A stretch of 64,000 bases of DNA from Sphingomonas spermidinifaciens (GCF_002351485.1 NZ_NWMW01000003.1:248001-312000); one strand, 5' to 3'; counted from the first letter of the stretch, positions 33,218 through 42,635 are shown. The notes: generated from the sequence alone by a model not told the origin. Numbers and translations are program-made.

Positions 33218-35710
33218 CTAAGCCGCTTCGGTGACAAGGGGTGGATGCGTGGACTGCACCCCAAATAGGCGCTCCGTGAGGACGGGGCCGGAAATCGGCT
33301 TCTCGATCAGCGTCATCGCTGCCATCTCCGTCACCTGCCGGACGCTCTCGGCATCCGGTTCTTTCCAGAGAACAAAGGCGGGCTTCCCGTGTTCCGCCGC
33401 CGCCAGGGCAAGATGCCGAAGTGCCTCGATGCGCGCGATGTCATCCTCGCCGAGCGCCGCCACGTCGGCCAGCAATCGCGCCGCACCGGCAAGCTTGGTC
33501 CGAGCATCGTCGACGTCGTCGGCAAAGACGATCTCGCCCGCGCGCGGCATGAGCAGGGTCCGCAACATCGCGCGGGCAATCGGATTCCGCTCCAGAATGA
33601 CGAGGCCGCCGCCCGCTGTCGGCGCGACGACCTCTGCCGGCGGCTCGGCCGCAACCAGTGGCAGCGTGACCGTGAAGGTCGACCCCTGCCCTTCCCGGCT
33701 CTCGACGGCGATCTCGCCGCCCAGGGCTCGGGCGAGATTACGGCAGATGGTCAGGCCGAGACCGGTGCCGCCAAACTGCCGCGTGGTCGTCGAGTCGGCC
33801 TGGCGAAACGACTCGAAGATCTCGCCGTGCTTGTGCGCCGGGATCCCGATGCCGGTGTCGCTGACCGACAGAGTGAATTGCTTGCCGTCGTCCGTTACAC
33901 GCGCTGCCAGCCCGATCGCGCCCGCGTGGGTGAATTTGAGCGCGTTGCCGAGGAGGTTGAAGGCGATCTGACGAACGCGGCTGCCATCGGTGACGATCCA
34001 GCCTGGTGCTCCGGCAAGGTCGAGCTCGAATCTCAGCCCCTTGGTTCGCGCCTGCTCGGCCCACATCTGCGCCACCCCGGACAGCAGTGCACGCAGGTCG
34101 ACCGGCTCGGGCGCGATCGTCAGATGGCCGGTTTCCATCTTGGCGACGTCGAGGATGTCGTCGACCAGCGCGCGCATCGCGAGGCCGGCGCCATGGACGA
34201 CCTCGATACGGTCGCGCTGTGTCCCCGCCATCGTCCGGTCGGCAAGGATCACCTGGGTCATACCGAGGATGCCGTTGAGCGGGGTTCGGATTTCGTGGCT
34301 GGTCGTCGCAAGAAACTCGGTCTTGGCGGCCAGCGCCTTGCCGAGCGCCGCGTTCGACGCCTCGAGCTCGACATTGGCGTCGCGCACCTGATTGCGGCTG
34401 CGGCGAAGCGTCACGATGCCGAAGCTGAGCAGCCCGACGACGATGATCGCGCCGCCCACAACGCCGAGCGTCAGCGCCCGCTGGAATCGCGCGCGCGACC
34501 GCTCGAGCGCAACGCTCGCGCGCAGCTCCTCGGCCTTCAGGCGCGCGATGCGCAATTCCTGGTTGGCGAAATCGAACCGTGCCGCCATCAGGGCGGTGTT
34601 GGTTGAGGCCGCGAGCCGCGTCTCCTCATCGGTCAACCGCCGAAGCGCCTGAAGATGCGCGAGCGCAAGCGACGTGTCGCCGCTCGCTCGATAAACTTCG
34701 TATGCGGTGGAATGCGCATCGCGGAAGCTGGCGTTGGTTTGAGCGGTATCAACATCTTTGAAGGCTGCATCAATCCAGTAGCGGGCACGCCTCCCGTCCC
34801 CACGCTGGAGCGCGAGTTGCCCGGCAATGGCCGCGATTTGCCGATATTGCGCACGCGCTTCTGGGCGACGAACGATAGAAAAAGCGCGGCGGATACTTGC
34901 AGCAGCCGCGTTGTAATTGTCGAGTGCAAGTTGCGCCTTCGCGATATTGCCAAGTATTCGTACAGCGAATATTTCGCTTCGTTGATCGACCGCGATTTTT
35001 AGGGCGCGCTGGAATTCGGCGACGGCATCTTTGTAGCGCGCATCAAGTAGCAGGCCCGTGGCCCGATTATTGTACAAGGTGAGCAGAAGGATAGGATCGC
35101 CGACATCAATCGCTTCCGACTGCGAGTAGTATCGGTCGGCGTTCTCGAAATCACCGCCATCGATATATAGATTTGCGATGTTCTGAAGGGCGATTGCCTG
35201 CCCCCTCGGATAGTCGGACGATAGAAATGCGCGGTGCGCAGCCTGATATGCCTTGAGCGCATGGGCTGATTTGACCTGTTCGCTAAAAATGCCGCCTTTG
35301 GTCAAAAGTATGTCACCAAGGAGTTTGGTGGGCGACGCGCGCCGAGCCAATCGCTCGGCGCTGGCGTTGAGTATCGCGGCCGCTTTGACACGGCCAATAC
35401 GCAACAATGCCTCGCCGCCCAGCCAGCGCGAATAGGCAAGAGCGCGCTGGCGGTCGCCGAGACTTGGCAGCTTCACCGCGACTCGTTCGGCTTCAAGTGC
35501 GTCGCCAAAAGCAGCCTCGGGGTTCGTGAGCATCGCCGCACGTGCCGCCTCGATCGACTGCCGAATCGGGGCAGGCGCATCATCCGCGACTTGGGCCTTC
35601 GCGGGAGCAGCCGGAGTTACGCTCCAAAGCGCGAAGGTTATAGCCAACCAGATGGAACGGCATCTTCTCACGCTTGAGGTGTAAGGTGCAAACCGTTTCG
35701 ATCGCGTCAA
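33218..35710 (-). CDS. TPR-containing hybrid-like sensor histidine kinase with degenerate receiver
   Basis: 830 residues from a TTG start. A signal peptide or first membrane segment (WLAITFALWSVTPAAPAKAQ) is followed by a periplasmic TPR-type helical region (about 50-380), a membrane segment (about 410-430, TLGVVGGAIIVVGLLSFGIVTL), a coiled coil, HisKA with His472 in TSHEIRTPLNGILGM, and a HATPase domain (FNLLGNALKFTHAG, SDTGIGIPAHKHGEIF, GTGLGLTICRNLARALGGEI). The C-terminal ~125 residues fold like a receiver, but the acidic pair is replaced (VILERNPIA); an Asp in LLADVAAL and a Lys in IEKPISG remain. Upstream gene is an EAL phosphodiesterase 8 bases away, downstream a lone receiver. Signal sensed is unknown. 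Confidence 0.85.
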   Translation of the reverse strand: MTRSKRFAPYTSSVRRCRSIWLAITFALWSVTPAAPAKAQVADDAPAPIRQSIEAARAAMLTNPEAAFGDALEAERVAVKLPSLGDRQRALAYSRWLGGEALLRIGRVKAAAILNASAERLARRASPTKLLGDILLTKGGIFSEQVKSAHALKAYQAAHRAFLSSDYPRGQAIALQNIANLYIDGGDFENADRYYSQSEAIDVGDPILLLTLYNNRATGLLLDARYKDAVAEFQRALKIAVDQRSEIFAVRILGNIAKAQLALDNYNAAAASIRRAFSIVRRPEARAQYRQIAAIAGQLALQRGDGRRARYWIDAAFKDVDTAQTNASFRDAHSTAYEVYRASGDTSLALAHLQALRRLTDEETRLAASTNTALMAARFDFANQELRIARLKAEELRASVALERSRARFQRALTLGVVGGAIIVVGLLSFGIVTLRRSRNQVRDANVELEASNAALGKALAAKTEFLATTSHEIRTPLNGILGMTQVILADRTMAGTQRDRIEVVHGAGLAMRALVDDILDVAKMETGHLTIAPEPVDLRALLSGVAQMWAEQARTKGLRFELDLAGAPGWIVTDGSRVRQIAFNLLGNALKFTHAGAIGLAARVTDDGKQFTLSVSDTGIGIPAHKHGEIFESFRQADSTTTRQFGGTGLGLTICRNLARALGGEIAVESREGQGSTFTVTLPLVAAEPPAEVVAPTAGGGLVILERNPIARAMLRTLLMPRAGEIVFADDVDDARTKLAGAARLLADVAALGEDDIARIEALRHLALAAAEHGKPAFVLWKEPDAESVRQVTEMAAMTLIEKPISGPVLTERLFGVQSTHPPLVTEAA

Positions 35711-35718
35711 CGACGCGC

Positions 35719-37035
35719 TTAGGCGCGCTTCCAGAAGCTCTCGGGCCGACCGAAGCTCGGCCGCATCGCCGCGGCGGCGGTGAGGTGCCGGTCCTCGGCC
35801 AGGAACTGGCGCAGCGCGCCAATCGCGATCGGACGGCTGATGAGGAAACCCTGCGCCATGTCGCAGCCCATCACGCTGAGCAGCGCCATCGCGGCGGGCG
35901 TTTCAACACCTTCGGCAGTGACTTCCATGTCGAGCGCGTGGGCGAGGTCGATCGTCGAACGGACGATCAGGGGGTCGCGGTTACTGCTCGTCAGTTCGAG
36001 CACAAACATCTTGTCGATCTTGAGCTCACGCGCGGGCAACTGCTTCAGATAGGCGAGGCTCGAAAGCCCTGCCCCATAATCATCGATCGCCAGCGTCACA
36101 CCGATATCGGCGAACATGCGAAGATGACGGATCGCGCTGTCGGGATCGCGGATGACCGCAGTTTCGGTGATCTCGAACCCAATCCGCGCGGAGACGCCGC
36201 GTACCATCGTGCAGACCTGATCGACGAACTCCGCATCGGCGAGCAGCAGGCCCGAAATGTTGACGAAGACCGGGATGTCGTGGCCGCTGTCGGCGAGCAC
36301 CTGCTGATCGGCGAGTGCCTGCCGGATCGTCCACAAGGTGAGCGCGCCGATCTTGCCCGATTCCTCGGCCAGCGGGATGAAGTCTCCCGGCAGGATCAGG
36401 CCGCGTTGCGGATGTTGCCAGCGGACCAGCGCCTCGACGCTAGTAATCTCCTGTCGGCGCAGATGAACCTTGGGCTGGTACTGGAGGAAGACCTCGCCAT
36501 TGTCGATCGCTTTCGACAGGTCGCGCATCAGCGACAGGCGGTCAAAGGCATGATCGGCACGGCTGAGGTCGCGAACCACGTCCCGCTGGTCGGCGCGAGC
36601 CTGACCGAGGGCAGCCTCGGCCGCCTCGACGAGGCGGACGTCATCGCGTTCGTGGCTCGGCATCGCCGCCCCCGCGAGCAGCAGCTCGATCGTGTAGGGC
36701 TCGCCGTCGAGATCGAGGGGGCGAACGAAGCTTTCGCGCAGGCACCGGATCGCCGCATCGGCGGCGGTGGGCAGCGCGCCTTCGAACGCGATCTCCAGCA
36801 TCGAGCGCCCCACAATGCGCACCCGCGCGGCTGGAAGCTGCCGCGCCATCACCGACGCCACGTCCTCAGCCAGCAGATCGGCGCGCGCGCGGCCGAGGTG
36901 GCGGCGCAGCGCCCCGAAATTGACGATCTCGGCAAGCAGAAACAGCTGCCAGGCCGGCAAGGCGCACGGCACGGTCCCGCTCGAAGGGACGGACGGCACG
37001 TCGGCCGGGTTGAGAGCGTCGGACGGCATCTCCAT
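35719..37035 (-). CDS. EAL-domain c-di-GMP phosphodiesterase with degenerate GGDEF-like N-terminus
   Basis: 438 residues from ATG 37035; a TTG at 37089 would add 18. About 1-170 match a GGDEF fold in outline but the signature site reads RIVGRSMLEIAFEG, so no cyclase activity is expected. The EAL domain (about 185-430) is complete: SVEALVRWQHP, NISGLLL, FEITETAV, AIDDYGAGLSSL, KIDKMFV and AEGVET all keep the metal- and base-site residues, so it should cut c-di-GMP to pGpG. No membrane segment is seen. It heads the leftward EAL-kinase-receiver unit, and a CtrA-type box lies about 90 bases upstream. Confidence 0.88.
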   Translation of the reverse strand: MEMPSDALNPADVPSVPSSGTVPCALPAWQLFLLAEIVNFGALRRHLGRARADLLAEDVASVMARQLPAARVRIVGRSMLEIAFEGALPTAADAAIRCLRESFVRPLDLDGEPYTIELLLAGAAMPSHERDDVRLVEAAEAALGQARADQRDVVRDLSRADHAFDRLSLMRDLSKAIDNGEVFLQYQPKVHLRRQEITSVEALVRWQHPQRGLILPGDFIPLAEESGKIGALTLWTIRQALADQQVLADSGHDIPVFVNISGLLLADAEFVDQVCTMVRGVSARIGFEITETAVIRDPDSAIRHLRMFADIGVTLAIDDYGAGLSSLAYLKQLPARELKIDKMFVLELTSSNRDPLIVRSTIDLAHALDMEVTAEGVETPAAMALLSVMGCDMAQGFLISRPIAIGALRQFLAEDRHLTAAAAMRPSFGRPESFWKRA

Positions 37036-37126
37036 CCGACATAGAAGCCAAGCCGTTGCAATCGGGTTAACCGACTCGATGTCCCACAATGACCCATTAT
37101 GCTGATCAGATCGGCTTGAGAAATCG

Positions 37127-37141
37127 TTAACTTTCCGTTAA
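37127..37141. promoter_or_regulatory. CtrA-type binding box TTAA-N7-TTAA
   Basis: TTAA at 37127-37130 and TTAA at 37138-37141 with exactly 7 bases between, the full consensus for the alphaproteobacterial cell-cycle/motility regulator CtrA. It lies between the leftward EAL gene and the rightward leader/ugd transcription unit and could serve either. Confidence 0.65.
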
Positions 37142-37178
37142 TTTGCGCGCCGGGGCCAAACGACCCCGCTGGAGAAAA

Positions 37179-37235
37179 ATGATGCATGACGTCCTGTTCC
37201 GGGAAATCTACGGCGACACGCTTCGCCCCTTCTGA
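37179..37235 (+). CDS. short leader peptide ahead of ugd (18 codons)
   Basis: Open frame MMHDVLFREIYGDTLRPF, with a GGAG ribosome site at 37171-37174; spacing favours the second ATG at 37182 (17 residues). It lies downstream of the CtrA-type box and is followed 14 bases later by two strong hairpins before ugd. The position suggests a translated leader used for transcription attenuation. No run of one regulatory amino acid is present; the peptide has two Arg codons, one Pro and three Phe. I know of no described homologue. Confidence is in the open frame and ribosome site, not in a proven product. Confidence 0.5.
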   Translation: MMHDVLFREIYGDTLRPF

Positions 37236-37249
37236 AATCCTGAAACGGT

Positions 37250-37282
37250 CTCGGATCGATGCGCGCTGCGGATCGATCCGAG
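37250..37282 (+). promoter_or_regulatory. leader hairpin 1 upstream of ugd
   Basis: Perfect 11-bp inverted repeat: CTCGGATCGAT (37250-37260) and ATCGATCCGAG (37272-37282), 11-base loop. The first six bases (CTCGGA) could instead pair with a second TCCGAG at 37291-37296, giving an alternative fold. Confidence 0.7.
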
Positions 37283-37306
37283 CCTTTCCTTCCGAGTTGA
37301 TCTCGA

Positions 37307-37334
37307 CAAAGGCATCCCGAGGGGTGCCTTTTCT
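37307..37334 (+). terminator. leader hairpin 2, intrinsic-terminator-like, upstream of ugd
   Basis: AAAGGCATCC (37308-37317) pairs with GGGTGCCTTT (37322-37331), 10 bp with one T-G wobble and a 4-base loop, ending in a short T-run. Located 93 bases before the ugd start codon, so read-through must be allowed for ugd to be expressed from upstream. Confidence 0.65.
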
Positions 37335-37426
37335 CGTTGCCGTGGCGATGGTTGACCCTCCGGCTTGCCACTGGCAGTGGCCCAAGTTTAGGCGCTCAGG
37401 CCGAGCGGCGGCAGCAAGGGTTCGAC

Positions 37427-38770
37427 ATGCGCATTGTGATGATCGGTTCGGGCTATGTCGGCCTCGTGTCGGGCGCGTGCTTGGCCGATTTCGGCCATGA
37501 CGTGGTTTGCGTGGACAAGGATGCGGGCAAGATCGACCGCCTGAAGGCCGGCGGCATCCCGATCTATGAGCCCGGCCTCGATGATCTCGTTGCCAAGAAT
37601 GTGGCGGCCGGCCGGCTGTCTTTTACTACCGATCTGGCCGGCCCGGTTGGCGAGGCCGAGGTCGTGTTCATTGGCGTCGGCACGCCGACGCGCCGCGGCG
37701 ATGGCCATGCCGACCTCTCCTATGTCTACGGCGCCGCGCGCGAGATTGCGGCGGCGCTCCGGCGATTCACCGTCGTCGTTACAAAGTCGACCGTCCCCGT
37801 CGGCACCGGCGATGAAGTCGAGCGAATCATCCGCGAAACCAATCCCGCCGCCGAGTTCGCGGTTGCCTCGAACCCAGAGTTCCTGCGCGAGGGCGCCGCG
37901 ATCGAGGACTTCAAACGTCCCGACCGTATCGTCGTCGGCATCGAGGACGAGCGGGCCCGCGCGCCGATGGAGCAGGTCTATCGCCCGCTCTATCTCAACA
38001 AGGCGCCCGTCCTGTTCACTCGCCGTCGGACGAGCGAGCTCATCAAATATGCCGCTAACGCCTTTCTCGCGATGAAGATCACCTTCATCAACGAGATTGC
38101 CGACCTGTGCGAGAAGGTCGGCGCCGACGTGCAGGAAGTGTCGCGCGGCATCGGCCTCGACAACCGGATTGGCGCCAAGTTCCTCCACGCCGGCCCCGGC
38201 TATGGCGGCTCCTGCTTCCCCAAGGATACGCTAGCGCTGGTCAAGACTGCGCAGGACTTCGACAGCCCGCTGCGGCTGATCGAGACCACTGTCGCGGTCA
38301 ACGACACGCGCAAGCGGGCGATGGCCCGCAAGGTCGTCGCCGCCATGGGCGGCGATGTCCGGGGCAAGACGATCGCGATGCTCGGGCTGACCTTCAAGCC
38401 CAACACCGACGACATGCGCGAGGCGCCGTCGATCTCGATCATCCAGGCGTTGCAGGACGCCGGCGCCACGATTCGCGCCTACGACCCCGAAGGGATGGAG
38501 GCGGCGCGGCCGATGCTGGAGAACGTTCATTACGCCAGGTCGGCCTATGACGCGGCGGAGGGTTCGGCGGCGGTCGTGATCGTCACCGAATGGGATGCCT
38601 TCCGTGCCCTCGACCTCGCGCGCCTGAAGTCGCTGATGGCCGAACCGCTGCTCGTCGATCTGCGCAACATCTACCGCGCGGAGAATGTCGTTGCGGAGGG
38701 GCTTCGTTACGTCAGCATTGGCCGGCCACAGGACGAGGATGGCGAAAAGCTCGCTGCCGCCGCCGAATAG
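37427..38770 (+). CDS. ugd: UDP-glucose 6-dehydrogenase
   Basis: 447 residues. Oxidises UDP-glucose to UDP-glucuronate with two NAD+, supplying acidic sugar for the exopolysaccharide. N-terminal NAD-binding motif MRIVMIGSGYVGLVSGACLADFGHDV, catalytic Cys263 in GYGGSCFPKDT, and late motifs LGLTFKPNTDDMREAPS and YDPEGMEAA. ATG 37427 has AAGGG 7 bases upstream. Preceded by a leader/attenuator-like region and separated from the locus's main block by the signalling genes. Convergent with the next gene with no gap. Confidence 0.96.
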   Translation: MRIVMIGSGYVGLVSGACLADFGHDVVCVDKDAGKIDRLKAGGIPIYEPGLDDLVAKNVAAGRLSFTTDLAGPVGEAEVVFIGVGTPTRRGDGHADLSYVYGAAREIAAALRRFTVVVTKSTVPVGTGDEVERIIRETNPAAEFAVASNPEFLREGAAIEDFKRPDRIVVGIEDERARAPMEQVYRPLYLNKAPVLFTRRRTSELIKYAANAFLAMKITFINEIADLCEKVGADVQEVSRGIGLDNRIGAKFLHAGPGYGGSCFPKDTLALVKTAQDFDSPLRLIETTVAVNDTRKRAMARKVVAAMGGDVRGKTIAMLGLTFKPNTDDMREAPSISIIQALQDAGATIRAYDPEGMEAARPMLENVHYARSAYDAAEGSAAVVIVTEWDAFRALDLARLKSLMAEPLLVDLRNIYRAENVVAEGLRYVSIGRPQDEDGEKLAAAAE

Positions 38771-39556
38771 TCATATGCCGCCGTCGGTCACGTCGTGACC
38801 GGCGACTTCCAGTCCCGCCGTCAGCGCCGCGACACAGGCATCGACCGTCGCCGGATCGGTGCCGCGCACGACGAAGTTCGCGCCGGTCCGCCCCTCGCGG
38901 AAGAAGGGGTAGCTGCCGATCGCGACGGCCGCTTCCTCGCCGTTCCCGCGAAAGCCGCGCTCGGTCTGGCGGAGGAGGTCGGCGACCTCGCTCTCGGCCA
39001 CCCAGCAGCCGATCGTCCGCGCGATTACCGGGCGGCCGCCCTCGAGCGTCCCCGTCAGCGCATCGAGCATCCCCGCGGTGATGTGCGGCACGCCGGCCAG
39101 GATGAAGATGTTGCCATGGCGGATCCCCGGCGCCCCCGACACTCGATTGACGATCAGCTCGGCCCCCGCCGGCACCCGCGCCATCCGAAGCCGAGCTTCG
39201 GTCAGGCCGCCGCGCGTCTCATAATATTTCTCTAGCACCGCCCGAGCCTCGGGATGAATAACGACCTCGACGCCCAGCGCCACTGCGATCGCATCGACGG
39301 TGATGTCGTCATGCGTCGGCCCGATCCCGCCGGTGGTGAAGCAATAATCGCAGCGGTCTCGGATGGCGTTCACCGCCTCGACGATCGCCGCCTCGCGGTC
39401 GGCGACCACGCGCGCCTCGGTCAGGCGGATGCCCTGAACGTTGAGCCAGGTCGCAAGCTGGGCAATGTTCTTGTCCTGCGTCCGGCCCGACAGGATTTCG
39501 TCGCCGATCACCACAATGCCGGCGGTCCAGATACGCTCGCTCATGACGCGGGCCAT
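38771..39556 (-). CDS. CinA-like molybdopterin-binding-fold protein
   Basis: 261 residues covering only the N-terminal MoaB/MogA-like fold of CinA family proteins: AGIVVIGDEILSGRTQDKN, FTTGGIGPTHDDITVDAIA, and GAPGIRHGNIFILAGVPHI. The deamidase C-terminal domain of full CinA is absent. Relatives include ADP-ribose pyrophosphatase-type and nicotinamide-nucleotide enzymes of the COG1058 group, so a role in NAD-related repair is possible but not established here. Start is ATG 39556 or ATG 39544. Divergent from map. Confidence 0.83.
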   Translation of the reverse strand: MARVMSERIWTAGIVVIGDEILSGRTQDKNIAQLATWLNVQGIRLTEARVVADREAAIVEAVNAIRDRCDYCFTTGGIGPTHDDITVDAIAVALGVEVVIHPEARAVLEKYYETRGGLTEARLRMARVPAGAELIVNRVSGAPGIRHGNIFILAGVPHITAGMLDALTGTLEGGRPVIARTIGCWVAESEVADLLRQTERGFRGNGEEAAVAIGSYPFFREGRTGANFVVRGTDPATVDACVAALTAGLEVAGHDVTDGGI

Positions 39557-39608
39557 AGCGCGCGCCCGCCCCCTCGCAAATCCCCCGCCAAAGGGCTATG
39601 TCGCAGGC

Positions 39609-40436
39609 ATGACCGAGTATGTGACCGTTGCCCCCGACCAGCCACTCTCGCGCAGCGGCGCGATCCACCTTTACGGGCGCGAGGCCTTCGAGGGGATGCA
39701 CCGCGCCGGCCGGCTTGCGGCCGAAATCCTCGACGCGATCGTGCCGCTGATGGTGCCGGGCACCGAGACGCGGACGATCGACGATGCGATCCGCACCAAG
39801 ATGCTGGCGGCGGGCGCCGTGCCCGCGACGCTCGGCTATCGCGGCTACACGCACAGCTCGTGCATCTCGATCAACCATGTCGTTTGCCACGGCATTCCGT
39901 CGGACCGCATCCTGAAGGACGGCGACATCGTCAATGTTGACGTGACCCCGCTCCTCGACGGCTGGCACGGCGATACCAGCCGCATGTACCTGGTCGGCGA
40001 TGTCGGGCTGAAGGCGCGGCGGCTGGTCGACGTCACTTACGAATGCCTGATGCTCGGGATCGAGCAGGCGCGGCCCGGCAATACGCTGGGCGACGTCGCC
40101 CATGCGGTGCAGCGCCATGCCGAGAAGCACCGCTACGGCGTCGTGCGCGATTTTTGCGGCCATGGCGTGGGCCGCCTGTTCCACGACGCGCCCGAGGTCG
40201 TCCATGTCGGCAAGCCCGGCACCGGTCCCGAGCTGCGTCCCGGCATGATCTTCACCGTCGAGCCGATGATCAACATCGGGCGCCCCGACGTGAAGCTGCT
40301 CGAGGACGGATGGACCGCGGTGACGCGCGACCGCAGCCTATCAGCGCAGTTCGAGCATTCGATCGGCATTACCGAGGACGGTTGCGAGATCTTCACCCTG
40401 TCGCCCGCCGGTTTCCATCAGCCGCCCTACGGCTGA
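39609..40436 (+). CDS. map: type I methionine aminopeptidase
   Basis: 275 residues. Removes the N-terminal Met from new proteins in the cytosol. All five metal ligands are visible: two Asp in NVDVTPLLDGWHGDTSR, His in CGHGVGRLFH, Glu in FTVEPMINIG and Glu in AQFEHSIGI. CISINHVVCHGIPS is the conserved substrate-site segment. The ATG at 39609 gives the usual length; earlier in-frame starts lie inside the divergent gene. Followed by a hairpin terminator. Confidence 0.95.
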   Translation: MTEYVTVAPDQPLSRSGAIHLYGREAFEGMHRAGRLAAEILDAIVPLMVPGTETRTIDDAIRTKMLAAGAVPATLGYRGYTHSSCISINHVVCHGIPSDRILKDGDIVNVDVTPLLDGWHGDTSRMYLVGDVGLKARRLVDVTYECLMLGIEQARPGNTLGDVAHAVQRHAEKHRYGVVRDFCGHGVGRLFHDAPEVVHVGKPGTGPELRPGMIFTVEPMINIGRPDVKLLEDGWTAVTRDRSLSAQFEHSIGITEDGCEIFTLSPAGFHQPPYG

Positions 40437-40439
40437 GCC

Positions 40440-40456
40440 TGCCCGCCAAGCGGGCA
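40440..40456 (+). terminator. hairpin after map
   Basis: TGCCCGC CAA GCGGGCA, a perfect 7-bp stem 4 bases after the stop codon; no direct T-run. Confidence 0.5.
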
Positions 40457-40527
40457 TCGACCCGCCCGATGCCTGCTTTTACGGCAATGCAAGCGGCGGC
40501 AATCGCGAGAACGCGCGGTTTTTTGGC

Positions 40528-40938
<411 letters not shown>

Positions 40939-40983
40939 CGCGACGCAGCAAAGACGCTTTGGTCAATTAGACCGCGACATTTC

Positions 40984-41011
40984 GTTGCGCGATTCGCGCA
41001 ACCGACTTTTT
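40984..41011 (+). terminator. intrinsic terminator or attenuator between glnB and glnA
   Basis: GTTGCGCG ATT CGCGCAAC (40984-41002), a perfect 8-bp stem, followed by CGAC and five T (41007-41011). It ends only 20 bases before the glnA start codon. Confidence 0.7.
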
Positions 41012-41030
41012 GAAACGAAAGGGACTCTGA

Positions 41031-42443
41031 ATGGCCACCGACGCCGGCACGATCGTCAAGCGCATCAAGGACGAGGAGATCGAGTGGGTCGACCTGCGCT
41101 TCACCGACCCCAAGGGCAAGTGGCAGCACCTTTCGATGGTCGCCTCGGCGCTCGATGAGGACCAGCTGACCGACGGCCTGATGTTCGACGGTTCGTCGAT
41201 CGAGGGTTGGAAGGCGATCAACGAGTCCGACATGGTGCTCAAGCCAGACCTCGACGCAGTATACATCGATCCCTTCTCGGCGACGCCGATGATGATCATC
41301 TTCTGCGACGTGGTCGAGCCCTCGACGGGCGAGCTTTATGCCCGCGACCCGCGCTCGACCGCGAAGCGCGCCGAGGCGTATGTCAAGACGACGGGCATCG
41401 GCGATACCGTCTATGTCGGTCCCGAAGCCGAGTTCTTCATGTTCGATGACGTTCGGTTCGAGAACACCTATTCGTCGAGCTACTACAAGATCGACGATGT
41501 CGAGCTGCCGGGTAATTCGTCGAAGGAATATGAGGGCGGCAATATGGGCCACCGCCCGCGCGCCAAGGGGGGATATTTCCCCGTCGCGCCGGTCGACAGC
41601 GCCGTCGATATCCGCGGCGAGATGGTCTCGACCATGCTCGAAATGGGCCTGCCCTGCGACAAGCACCACCATGAGGTCGCCGCCGCGCAGCATGAGCTGG
41701 GCCTCACCTTCGGCACGCTCGTCACCACCGCCGACCGCATGCAGATCTACAAGTATGTCGTGCATCAGGTCGCGCATGCCTATGGCAAGTCGGCGACGTT
41801 CATGCCCAAGCCGATCAAGGACGACAACGGGTCGGGCATGCATACGCACATCTCGATCTGGGATGGCGGCAAGCCGCTGTTCGCGGGTGACGGCTACGCG
41901 GGCCTGAGCGACACGTGCCTCTACTTCATCGGCGGCGTCATCAAGCATGCGCGCGCGCTCAACGCCTTCACCAACCCGACCACCAACAGTTACAAGCGGC
42001 TGGTGCCGGGCTTCGAGGCGCCGGTGCTGCTCGCTTACTCGAGCCGCAACCGTTCGGCCTCGTGCCGCATCCCCTATGGCACGGGCGCCAAGTCGAAGCG
42101 CGTCGAGTTCCGCTTCCCCGACGCGCTCGCCAACCCGTATCTCTGCTACGCAGCGCTCCTGATGGCCGGCCTCGACGGCATTCAGAACAAGATCCATCCG
42201 GGTGAGGCGATGGACAAGAACCTCTACGACCTGCCGCCCGCCGAGCTGGTCAACGTCCCCACCGTCTGCGGCTCGCTCCGCGAGGCGCTGATCGCGCTGC
42301 AGGAGGACCATGAGTTCCTGCTGAAGGGCGATGTGTTCACCAAGGACCAGATCGAGGCCTATGCCGAGATCAAGTGGGCCGACGTGATCCGCTTCGAGAC
42401 GACGCCGAGCCCGGTCGAATACGACATGTACTACAGCGCCTGA
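41031..42443 (+). CDS. glnA: glutamine synthetase type I
   Basis: 470 residues. Makes glutamine from glutamate, ammonia and ATP. Motifs: [32 protein letters not shown], the ATP-site region [18 protein letters not shown], and [24 protein letters not shown]. The adenylylation Tyr399 is in NLYDLPP, so it is the beta type controlled by GlnE. GGGA precedes the ATG at 41031. A terminator-like hairpin separates it from glnB, so its level could be uncoupled from glnB. Confidence 0.97.
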   Translation: MATDAGTIVKRIKDEEIEWVDLRFTDPKGKWQHLSMVASALDEDQLTDGLMFDGSSIEGWKAINESDMVLKPDLDAVYIDPFSATPMMIIFCDVVEPSTGELYARDPRSTAKRAEAYVKTTGIGDTVYVGPEAEFFMFDDVRFENTYSSSYYKIDDVELPGNSSKEYEGGNMGHRPRAKGGYFPVAPVDSAVDIRGEMVSTMLEMGLPCDKHHHEVAAAQHELGLTFGTLVTTADRMQIYKYVVHQVAHAYGKSATFMPKPIKDDNGSGMHTHISIWDGGKPLFAGDGYAGLSDTCLYFIGGVIKHARALNAFTNPTTNSYKRLVPGFEAPVLLAYSSRNRSASCRIPYGTGAKSKRVEFRFPDALANPYLCYAALLMAGLDGIQNKIHPGEAMDKNLYDLPPAELVNVPTVCGSLREALIALQEDHEFLLKGDVFTKDQIEAYAEIKWADVIRFETTPSPVEYDMYYSA

Positions 42444-42540
42444 TCCGCGCTGCGACCGCGCCCGTCGCAGCACGACAGGCGCGGTCGGCCGACGCAGGCG
42501 ACCGGCGAGGCAAGCTCGCCGCGAGGCGACGTGAAAGGAG

Positions 42541-42570
42541 CGGGCGTCCGGCATCACCGGGCGCCCGTTT
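42541..42570 (+). terminator. intrinsic terminator after glnA
   Basis: Arms 42542-42551 (GGGCGTCCGG) and 42557-42566 (CCGGGCGCCC), 10 bp with one T-G wobble, 5-base loop, followed by GTTT. Confidence 0.75.
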
Positions 42571-42635
42571 CGCGTTCGACGGAACCCATTGCCCTGCCCG
42601 CCATTCCCGCTGTCGGCAGCGTGAAAGGACAGCGC

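Noticed and set aside
40440..40456. PII-type riboswitch or glutamine aptamer upstream of glnB
   Set aside because: Only a simple hairpin next to map is present; the sigma-54-type element explains control without an aptamer.
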